A stretch of 24,750 bases of DNA, taken from IMG/VR virus record IMGVR_UViG_3300035157_000266, positions 1 to 24,750 of that record, one strand, 5' to 3'. The DNA comes from a virus. Shown one piece after another: positions 1-3,279 of this stretch. The first letter of the stretch is position 1. Each line of letters starts with the position of its first letter. A program made the position numbers and the translations under genes. The notes beneath the pieces were generated by a model that was given only the letters and a program-made list of their open reading frames with translations, searched no databases and had not been told where the DNA came from.

Positions 1-23
1 AGCTGCTTATCACTCAGTGCCTG

Positions 24-38
24 ATGATTGTGAATCAT
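24..38 (-). other. Small hairpin after the last early gene seen
   Basis: The inverted repeat ATGATT/AATCAT encloses a 3-nt loop, or 4 bp closes a 7-nt loop TTCACAA on the minus strand. It sits just after the stop of the basic 43-residue gene. The loop shares TCACA with the hairpins at 323-338 and 612-629, so it may be another member of that set. The window ends before any acceptor-like partner could be seen, so this is only a tentative assignment. Confidence 0.35.
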
Positions 39-43
39 AAATG

Positions 44-175
44 TTATTTAATCTGTGTAAGTTTGCGTACTAGCTGTTTCGTTCTGGCCTTAGCTTGCCG
101 TATCTTAACAGGATTCTTCCTGCTTTTTGTCTTACGTTTACTATCAGCGTCCTTGAACTTTAAGATAATATTCAT
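44..175 (-). CDS. Very basic 43-residue early protein
   Basis: This short reading frame starts with ATG at 175 and stops with TAA at 44-46. The protein is strongly positive: after MNIILKFKDAD it is mostly Lys and Arg with Gln, Thr and Ala, and has no long hydrophobic stretch. That composition suits nucleic acid binding, but no family is recognised. The start overlaps the end of the upstream gene by 32 nt. An AAGGAG ribosome-binding sequence lies about 10 nt before the ATG, inside the upstream gene, which suggests translational coupling. The frame contains one copy of the recurring heptamer CAAGGAC, read here as Phe-Lys-Asp. A chance frame is possible because it is short, but start, ribosome site and composition agree. 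Confidence 0.55.
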   Translation of the reverse strand: MNIILKFKDADSKRKTKSRKNPVKIRQAKARTKQLVRKLTQIK

Positions 176-296
176 TGAGTAGTTTCTCCTTCAATGTGTG
201 TACGTCCTTGCTACTCATAGTGCATGACTCGGGACGTAAATTGATATGGTTAAATCTACCAATGAGATGTATAAGTTCAGCACTATTTAAATTCAA
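144..296 (-). CDS. Small early protein, probable TTG start
   Basis: An open frame continues upstream of 296, but that part would run through the structured element at 323-361. The best start is TTG at 294-296, preceded by a clean GGAGG at 301-305 with a 4-nt spacer. This gives a 50-residue protein beginning (M)NLNSAELIHLIGRFNHI and ending KVQGR. An alternative is an internal ATG (MSSKDVHTLKEK), giving 24 residues. No family is recognised; the second half looks helical and charged. It overlaps the next gene by 32 nt and holds one CAAGGAC heptamer (Ser-Lys-Asp). The GGAGG could pair with an upstream CCTCCA at 359-364, so initiation may be structure-controlled. Confidence 0.5.
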   Translation of the reverse strand: MNLNSAELIHLIGRFNHINLRPESCTMSSKDVHTLKEKLLNEYYLKVQGR

Positions 297-322
297 TTGA
301 CCTCCATAAGATAGGTGTGCTA

Positions 323-361
323 AGGGATGTGAATCCCTCATCCAACCCACGCATGGGCTGG
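323..361 (-). other. Intergenic double-hairpin element, T-arm-like
   Basis: Two hairpins fill the boundary between the 73- and 50-residue genes. The first (342-361) has an 8-bp stem CCAGCCCA/TGGGTTGG on the minus strand with loop TGCG; one pair is G.U and exists only in minus-strand RNA. The second (323-338) is AGGGA, TTCACA, TCCCT. The element at 612-664 has the same order, the same flanking GATTCTYTCCTC and an equivalent second hairpin with a compensatory G-C to A-T change. The pair therefore looks like a conserved RNA element. No acceptor-like stem was found here. Confidence 0.6.
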
Positions 362-371
362 AGGAGAGAAT

Positions 372-593
372 CTATTTAGTAGCCTTTGAACGTGTAGGTT
401 TCTTTACTTCTTTCTCAAGTGATTTCTTTACTATCTCTTGAGCAAACTTGAGTACTGTCTCAGGCTTAATACCAGTAAGAACTACACGATCTTCATAGTC
501 TCTGCTGATAATCAAACCACCGTGCTCCTCGCAGTACCAGATCTGTGCGTCCTTGAGGTAGTACTCGTGTGTTGATTCGAAATCTAAAGCCAT
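372..593 (-). CDS. Hypothetical early protein, 73 residues
   Basis: The chosen start is ATG at 591-593 (MALDFESTHEYYLKD); the frame upstream to 680 would run through the structured element 612-664 and is unlikely to be translated. The protein has a mixed N-terminal half with EYYLKD, IWYCEEHGG and a VVLTGIKPE segment, and a lysine-rich tail (KSLEKEVKKPTRSKATK) that looks disordered. No family is recognised. There is no clear Shine-Dalgarno sequence; TTAATCATG surrounds the start exactly as it does at the ArdA-like gene. One CAAGGAC heptamer encodes Leu-Lys-Asp. It is the fifth gene of the early run, separated from its neighbours by folded elements on both sides. Confidence 0.7.
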   Translation of the reverse strand: MALDFESTHEYYLKDAQIWYCEEHGGLIISRDYEDRVVLTGIKPETVLKFAQEIVKKSLEKEVKKPTRSKATK

Positions 594-611
594 GATTAAT
601 TGATAAACAAC

Positions 612-664
612 GAAGGGTGTGAGTCCTTCATCAAGCCAAGTATACCTATGTGGATATACATGGC
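612..664 (-). other. Intergenic double-hairpin element, T-arm-like
   Basis: On the minus strand a long hairpin comes first (635-664): 4 bp GCCA/TGGC, one T.T mismatch, then 7 bp GTATATC/GGTATAC with a 6-nt loop CACATA; its G.U pair exists only in minus-strand RNA. The second hairpin (612-629) is GAAGG/CCTTC with loop ACTCACAC. Both the flank (GATTCTTTCCTC) and the second hairpin match the element at 323-361. It lies between the 95- and 73-residue genes. It is probably an RNA processing or translation-control element. Confidence 0.6.
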
Positions 665-676
665 AAGAGGAAAGAA

Positions 677-964
677 TCAATCAAACGCACGCGCATAAGC
701 TCGGTCATAGATGACACGCGCTTGCTTGCCTACGTTCATGATGTCCTTAACAAGAGCACGTGATTCACGCTGGCTTATACCCCAACGTGCACGTACGTCC
801 TTGATGTAACTACTAAGTGGGATAAGTGTTGGCTTATCTAATAAAGTTAATGCCTCAACTTCAGCCACTAAGCAGTGGTCTTGTAATGTGTTAGCTATAT
901 CTATTAACTTAGCCTTAGTAAGTTTCTCGTTAATAGATACATTGAGTGCGTCCTTGTAATTCAT
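677..964 (-). CDS. Hypothetical early protein, 95 residues
   Basis: The start is taken at ATG 962-964 (MNYKDALNVSINEKL). Further start codons upstream (ATG at 977-979, GTG at 980-982) lie inside the hairpin 976-994 and are less likely. The protein is mostly helical and charged, with segments LIDIANTLQDHCLVAEVEAL and WGISQRESRALVKDIMNVGKQARVIYDR; the second has a possible helix-turn-helix look (RARWGISQRESRALVKD), which is only an impression. It carries three Lys-Asp pairs, two in exact CAAGGAC heptamers and one in TAAGGAC. No Shine-Dalgarno sequence is obvious. Family unknown. Confidence 0.7.
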   Translation of the reverse strand: MNYKDALNVSINEKLTKAKLIDIANTLQDHCLVAEVEALTLLDKPTLIPLSSYIKDVRARWGISQRESRALVKDIMNVGKQARVIYDRAYARAFD

Positions 965-975
965 TAGACATAAAC

Positions 976-994
976 GCATCACTCAGTGTGATGC
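976..994 (-). other. Hairpin before the 95-residue gene
   Basis: A perfect 7-bp stem GCATCAC/GTGATGC with a 5-nt loop (ACTGA on the minus strand) lies between the tRNA-like element 997-1042 and the start codon at 964. Hairpins with 5-nt loops occupy the same place after the next two elements upstream (1313-1327 and 1721-1737). Confidence 0.65.
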
Positions 995-996
995 AA

Positions 997-1042
997 TTGT
1001 GTGGGTAGGAGTTGCACCTACCACGAGCTATTCTCTACACAA
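997..1042 (-). other. tRNA-like minihelix, 46 nt
   Basis: Minus strand: acceptor-like stem TTGTGT/ACACAA (6 bp, 1037-1042 with 997-1002). It stacks on a T-arm-like hairpin GGTAGG/CCTACC (6 bp, 1004-1022) with the 7-nt loop TGCAACT, which resembles the tRNA T loop TTCRANY. One A.C mismatch separates the stems. The remaining 14 nt can form a tiny GAG/CTC arm in the place of a D arm. There is no anticodon arm and no encoded CCA. The element overlaps the last codons and TAG stop of the KTSC gene. Confidence 0.6.
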
Positions 1043-1289
1043 ACTCAGGTAATACTGGACCTAAATCTCTAGTTCTATCTGCATTAATGCAGTTGTTATT
1101 AACCCAGAAACCTAAGCTGACATCAGGGTTGAAGAGCACATTTAATATTGCTCTAGCTGATACATTCTCATACTCATATGTGTATCCGTTCTTGAATGTA
1201 ACTAATGCAAGTCTATTGATTGCATCTACCTTCAAGTCCTTGATAGCAGCAGATGTACGAGTAGGTACTGTGATAAACATGTTGATCAT
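1035..1289 (-). CDS. KTSC-domain protein, 84 residues
   Basis: The start is ATG at 1287-1289 (MINMFITVPTRTSAAIKDL); a second ATG follows three codons later. A longer open frame reaches back to 1478, but it overlaps the ArdA-like gene and runs through the tRNA-like element, so it is rejected. Residues about 11-60 look like the small KTSC domain: TSAAIKDL at the front, then a strand VTFKNG, the central YTYEYENV (YxY motif) and a helix around ARAILNVLF. The family is named for a C-terminal extension of lysyl-tRNA synthetases and is thought, without firm proof, to bind RNA. The gene lies between two tRNA-like minihelices. One CAAGGAC heptamer is present (Ile-Lys-Asp). Confidence 0.72.
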   Translation of the reverse strand: MINMFITVPTRTSAAIKDLKVDAINRLALVTFKNGYTYEYENVSARAILNVLFNPDVSLGFWVNNNCINADRTRDLGPVLPEFV

Positions 1290-1312
1290 GTGTTGATAAT
1301 GTGAACAATTAA

Positions 1313-1327
1313 GGGATGTAATATCCC
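1313..1327 (-). other. Hairpin before the KTSC gene
   Basis: Minus strand GGGAT, loop ATTAC, ATCCC: 5 bp with a 5-nt loop, 23 nt before the start codon at 1289. It directly follows the tRNA-like element 1330-1370, repeating the order element, small hairpin, gene. Confidence 0.6.
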
Positions 1328-1329
1328 AG

Positions 1330-1370
1330 TGCTTGCAAGGGAGTCGAACCCTTGCTACGACCATCAAGCA
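1330..1370 (-). other. tRNA-like minihelix, 41 nt
   Basis: This is the clearest member. Minus strand: acceptor-like stem TGCTTG/CAAGCA (6 bp, 1365-1370 with 1330-1335). It stacks directly on a T arm CAAGGG/CCCTTG (6 bp, 1336-1354) whose 7-nt loop TTCGACT fits the tRNA T-loop consensus. Only 10 nt (ATGGTCGTAG) replace the D and anticodon arms. The 12 bp total equals the acceptor plus T stack of a real tRNA. It begins one base after the stop codon of the ArdA-like gene. No CCA is encoded. Confidence 0.72.
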
Positions 1371-1371
1371 G

Positions 1372-1707
1372 TTAGAAGTTACGGAAGTAATGTCCATCAA
1401 CTTCGAAGTAATCAAAGCGAAGTTCACAAGACCAAACAGACTCCCAATCAATATGATTAAGAATGAAATCAGGTACACCTTGATTGCTTCCTAAGTAGCC
1501 GCATTCATCAGCTATTTGTTCAGCAAACTCAGCACCTGATGTGTACTGTCCTTGATATGAATCTTCGAATTGCTCAAGACTTTCAATCCCATAATCAATA
1601 AGCTCATTAAAGAACTCAATTGATATAGTTTTGAATTCATCCCAGTATCCTTGCTCAACAATTGATTGTTGTAGCTGTTCAGCTGGAGTAGTCATTGTTG
1701 CTAACAT
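1372..1707 (-). CDS. Short ArdA-like antirestriction protein
   Basis: The 111-residue product is acidic and its second half resembles the C-terminal half of ArdA: FEDSYQGQYTSGAEFAEQIADE, a GYL segment, then HIDWESVWSCELRFDYFEVDGHYFRNF, matching the family pattern of an acidic YQGxYxS block and a final GHxFRN. ArdA proteins are DNA mimics that block type I restriction enzymes. Usual ArdA proteins are about 165 residues, so this one keeps only part of the fold. T7 also carries a DNA-mimic antirestriction protein (gp0.3) at the start of its early region, so the position fits. The start is ATG at 1707; an alternative ATG lies at 1695. A CAAGGAC heptamer occurs here out of the Lys-Asp frame (Gln-Gly-Gln). 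Confidence 0.75.
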   Translation of the reverse strand: MLATMTTPAEQLQQSIVEQGYWDEFKTISIEFFNELIDYGIESLEQFEDSYQGQYTSGAEFAEQIADECGYLGSNQGVPDFILNHIDWESVWSCELRFDYFEVDGHYFRNF

Positions 1708-1720
1708 GATTAATAACTAA

Positions 1721-1737
1721 CCAACCTCATTGGTTGG
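1721..1737 (-). other. Hairpin before the ArdA-like gene
   Basis: A perfect 6-bp stem CCAACC/GGTTGG with a 5-nt loop (AATGA on the minus strand) lies between the tRNA-like element 1743-1785 and the ATG at 1707. The position and loop size match the hairpins at 976-994 and 1313-1327. Confidence 0.65.
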
Positions 1738-1742
1738 CAATT

Positions 1743-1785
1743 GAAAGAGGAGGATTTGATCCTCAGCTACACGCTGTACTCTTCC
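1743..1785 (-). other. tRNA-like minihelix, 43 nt
   Basis: Minus strand: 7-bp acceptor-like stem GGAAGAG/CTCTTTC (one G.U pair, valid only in minus-strand RNA), stacked directly on a T-arm hairpin at 1750-1764. That hairpin can be read as GAGGA/TCCTC with a 5-nt loop, or as 4 bp with the 7-nt loop ATCAAAT. The remaining 14 nt can form AGC/GCT with loop GTGTA, like a D arm. The stacked stems total 12 bp. It overlaps the last codons and TAG stop of the upstream gene by 19 nt. Confidence 0.62.
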
Positions 1786-1976
1786 CAATATTCCTGAAGC
1801 TCATCAGGATCTGTAATACTTTCACTATCCACGACCTTGTAGTGATCACCTAGTCCTGAACTGGATTTATCCCAGTTATTCTCTAGTACATCCAGTACTA
1901 ATTGACTGCAGTTAGGTGATACCAATGCAACAGGTCTTGTGTGACCTTGAGGTGTGAATGGTATTAGTTTTTTCAT
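1767..1976 (-). CDS. First early gene, hypothetical, 69 residues
   Basis: The start is ATG at 1974-1976 (MKKLIPFTPQGHTRPVALV); an upstream in-frame ATG at 1994 would add MFIYFL and almost touch the tRNA-like element. The product has a Pro- and Lys-containing N-terminus, a middle LVLDVLENNWDKSSSGLGDHYKVVD and an acidic end (DELQEYWEEYSV). No family is recognised; the Trp- and acid-rich C-terminus recalls small phage host-takeover proteins only in a general way. It is the first gene after the leader. No clear ribosome-binding site is seen; the sequence before the ATG is AT-rich (TTTATATATTTTCTT). Its stop codon lies inside the next tRNA-like element. Confidence 0.65.
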   Translation of the reverse strand: MKKLIPFTPQGHTRPVALVSPNCSQLVLDVLENNWDKSSSGLGDHYKVVDSESITDPDELQEYWEEYSV

Positions 1977-1995
1977 AAGAAAATATATAAACAAC

Positions 1996-2052
1996 GGAGC
2001 AGATCAGGTCTCGAACCTGAACTCGTTGAAGAGTGAGCCGAACGGCTGCTCC
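1996..2052 (-). other. tRNA-like element at the end of the early leader, 57 nt
   Basis: Minus strand: perfect 7-bp acceptor stem GGAGCAG/CTGCTCC (2046-2052 with 1996-2002), one bulged T, then a T arm TCAGG/CCTGA (2004-2020) with a textbook loop TTCGAGA. The central 25 nt can form GCC/GGC and ACTC/GAGT arms, giving a dwarf cloverleaf. It is 15-20 nt shorter than a tRNA, has no convincing anticodon loop and no CCA. A UTR-type position just before the first early gene is clear. Confidence 0.68.
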
Positions 2053-2068
2053 TGTTCATGTCAACATT

Positions 2069-2087
2069 GCAAGTTCAACCAACTTGC
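2069..2087 (-). other. Leader hairpin
   Basis: A perfect 7-bp stem GCAAGTT/AACTTGC with a 5-nt loop (GGTTG on the minus strand). It lies 16 nt before the tRNA-like element 1996-2052 in the direction of transcription. There is no U tract, so it is not a terminator. Confidence 0.6.
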
Positions 2088-2102
2088 TAGTCACCAGCTC
2101 AT

Positions 2103-2164
2103 TTCATACGCTGCTGGTTCAGCGGAGTTGACTCTTTTCGGCAGTCAACAGGACCATTGATGAA
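2103..2164 (-). other. Leader fold: two adjacent hairpins in a possible three-way junction
   Basis: Minus strand: hairpin GTTGACT/AGTCAAC (7 bp, 9-nt loop, 2127-2149) is followed two bases later by CGCTG/CAGCG (5 bp, 6-nt loop AACCAG, 2109-2124). A 5-bp stem TTCAT/ATGAA (2160-2164 with 2103-2107) could close both into a three-way junction. The two inner hairpins are clear; the closing stem is weak. Confidence 0.5.
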
Positions 2165-2187
2165 GCTCCTCTACAGGCAGCGGCTAG

Positions 2188-2213
2188 TTCAGCTTGAAGG
2201 GACACCAGCTGAA
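2188..2213 (-). other. Leader hairpin
   Basis: A 7-bp inverted repeat TTCAGCT/AGCTGAA with a 12-nt loop. It is one of a series of strong folds filling the leader between the promoter candidates and the first early gene. Confidence 0.5.
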
Positions 2214-2233
2214 GAGTGTTCATTTGATTCTGA

Positions 2234-2298
2234 TTGAATCTTGAGAACTCTCTCACCCTCTAACGAGAGTTCGAAAGATCTCAATCTTCAAGAATCAA
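2234..2298 (-). other. Large branched fold in the leader
   Basis: An 11-position outer stem TTGATTCTTGA/TCAAGATTCAA with one mismatch (2288-2298 with 2234-2244) encloses two hairpins: GAACTCTC/GAGAGTTC (8 bp, 12-nt loop, 2245-2272) and AGAT/ATCT (4 bp, 2276-2287). The whole is a three-way junction just downstream of the promoter candidate at 2308-2335. It may be a ribonuclease III-type processing site or a 5' stabiliser. Confidence 0.6.
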
Positions 2299-2307
2299 TA
2301 TGGATCT

Positions 2308-2335
2308 ACTATACCACGGTGGATAGCACTGTTCA
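2308..2335 (-). promoter_or_regulatory. Candidate sigma70-type early promoter
   Basis: Minus strand: TGAACA (4 of 6 to TTGACA), 16-nt spacer, TATAGT (5 of 6 to TATAAT) with an extended TGG just before it. It points towards the early genes and lies just upstream of the branched fold 2234-2298. Early genes of T7-like phages are read by host RNA polymerase, so such a promoter is expected here. The call is by eye only. Confidence 0.45.
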
Positions 2336-2356
2336 TGTATCAAATGTTACCGAGCT

Positions 2357-2426
2357 AGTGATAGCAATGGGAGTGCCAGTTCAATAAAGTGTCCACTGTC
2401 GCTAATATCACAGTGATAGCAATGGG
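2357..2426. repeat. 15-nt direct repeat, two copies 55 bases apart
   Basis: AGTGATAGCAATGGG occurs exactly at 2357-2371 and 2412-2426. The second copy overlaps the promoter candidate and palindrome; the first lies between the two promoter candidates. Exact repetition in a gene-free stretch suggests binding sites. Confidence 0.8.
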
Positions 2427-2430
2427 TCAA
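2402..2430 (-). promoter_or_regulatory. Candidate sigma70-type early promoter with palindrome
   Basis: Minus strand: TTGACC (5 of 6), 17-nt spacer, TATTAG (4 of 6) preceded by TGA, an extended -10 arrangement. A perfect palindrome TATCAC-N-GTGATA (2406-2418) covers the spacer and the start of the -10 element, as an operator would. Confidence 0.48.
2406..2418. promoter_or_regulatory. Operator-like palindrome
   Basis: TATCAC, one base, GTGATA: a perfect 6-bp inverted repeat inside the promoter candidate 2402-2430. One arm is part of a 15-nt direct repeat whose second copy (2357-2371) keeps the arm GTGATA but not the other half. A dimeric repressor or host regulator could bind; nothing in the window identifies one. 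Confidence 0.45.
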
Positions 2431-2486
2431 GAGATTGTGTTGATTTGCTGACCGGACAGATCACACGAGATGCACACCACGCGAGT

Positions 2487-2589
2487 GAAACCAACTACCG
2501 CACGCAGGCGCAGGCGATTATATTGCCAAGATCCCAGTGTTTTGAGGGAGATTATCAATCTACCGCGCCCGCGAAACCAACTACCGCAC
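2487..2589. repeat. 17-nt direct repeat, two copies 86 bases apart, plus a partial third
   Basis: GAAACCAACTACCGCAC occurs exactly at 2487-2503 and 2573-2589, with a related CAATCTACCGCGC at 2556-2568. The stretch around them is rich in GC runs (GCAGGCGCAGGCG, CGCGCCCGCG), unlike the AT-rich genes next to it. Candidates are packaging or end-processing signals near the genome end, or protein-binding sites. Confidence 0.8.
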
Positions 2590-2605
2590 CCGCACGGGGA
2601 CATAT

Positions 2606-2624
2606 GGCGACCTCACACTATAGG
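2606..2624 (+). promoter_or_regulatory. T7-promoter-like sequence on the plus strand
   Basis: The plus strand reads CTCACACTATAGG, close to the 3' part of the T7 class consensus CTCACTATAGG (two extra bases). About 12 of 19 positions match when aligned on TATAGG. It would fire against talC, opposite to every gene here. It may be chance, or an antisense or replication-linked promoter for the phage polymerase. Confidence 0.25.
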
Positions 2625-2640
2625 TATTGCCTTCAGAAAT

Positions 2641-3279
2641 TTATGCCAAAAAATCACGGTTAAATTGCTCTAATCCCTTATCTGTTAGCACGTGAGAAGC
2701 CATATTATCAAAGACTTTTGGAGGAATAGTACATATATCAGCACCAAACTCAAAAGACCTACCAACTGACTGTACATCTCGTACAGAAGCAGCTAATACC
2801 TTAGTGTTAACCTTCTGTTTTTCAAATACATCACATATATCATGTAATAAACTCAAACCAGTAAGACTATTATCATCCATACGTCCAATAAAGGGTGATA
2901 TATACGTAGCACCAGCTAATGAGCACAGTATTGCTTGAGATGAGCTAAATACGAGAGTCATATTAACTCTAAGACCAATATTAGTTAAATACTTACAAGC
3001 TTTAAGTCCTTCTAACGTACAAGGAAGCTTAATAGTAGCTACGTTGCCATAGTTTTTATTAACAGCTATTCCATTAGCTATCAATTCTTTAGAAGTATCA
3101 CCATTTACTTCAATACTAAGATCTTCTACACCTAATTCTATTATATCTGTATATACCTTCCAAGGATCCCTACCACTCTTTCTAATAAGGGTAGGGTTAG
3201 TTGTTACACCAGCTATAAGACCAGTATCTAATCTTTGTTCTATATCAGATACAATAGCTGTATCAAGAAAAAGCTTCAT
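2641..3279 (-). CDS. talC: Transaldolase, phage TalC type
   Basis: The 212-residue protein has the short TalC/fructose-6-phosphate-aldolase fold length, not the about 320 residues of host transaldolase. Visible marks are FLDTA (Asp6), GVTTNPTLI at about 24-32, the Schiff-base lysine in ATIKLPCT (Lys84) and YISPFIGRMDD at about 126-136. It transfers a dihydroxyacetone unit between sugar phosphates in the pentose phosphate pathway. In cyanophages this is known to push host carbon flow towards NADPH and ribose-5-phosphate for nucleotide synthesis. Its start lies 17 nt inside the end of thyX, so the two are likely co-translated. It is the last late gene; the leader region follows its stop. Confidence 0.95.
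   Translation of the reverse strand: MKLFLDTAIVSDIEQRLDTGLIAGVTTNPTLIRKSGRDPWKVYTDIIELGVEDLSIEVNGDTSKELIANGIAVNKNYGNVATIKLPCTLEGLKACKYLTNIGLRVNMTLVFSSSQAILCSLAGATYISPFIGRMDDNSLTGLSLLHDICDVFEKQKVNTKVLAASVRDVQSVGRSFEFGADICTIPPKVFDNMASHVLTDKGLEQFNRDFLA

Larger units (their letters stand above)
1977..2640. other. Gene-free leader and probable genome-end region
   Basis: No credible gene was found here on either strand; open frames such as plus-strand 2445-2663 run through repeats and have no family look. From the talC stop towards low coordinates it holds: 17-nt direct repeats, two promoter candidates with an operator-like palindrome, a three-way-junction fold at 2234-2298, a 7-bp hairpin at 2188-2213, paired hairpins at 2109-2149, a hairpin at 2069-2087 and the tRNA-like element. 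In T7-like genomes the last late gene is followed by the terminal repeat and then the early leader. This region is therefore the best place for the genome-end junction, by inference. Confidence 0.55.

Noticed and set aside
1290-1478. N-terminal extension of the KTSC gene
   Set aside because: The frame is open, but it overlaps the ArdA-like gene in another frame and crosses the tRNA-like element; domain similarity begins after the ATG at 1289.
1996-2052. Complete tRNA gene
   Set aside because: Acceptor stem and T arm are excellent, but total length is 57 nt, there is no convincing anticodon loop or D loop, and no CCA; reported as a tRNA-like element instead.
2445-2673. Two plus-strand open frames in the leader
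   Set aside because: They run through direct repeats and GC-rich sequence, look compositionally odd and would be the only plus-strand genes.
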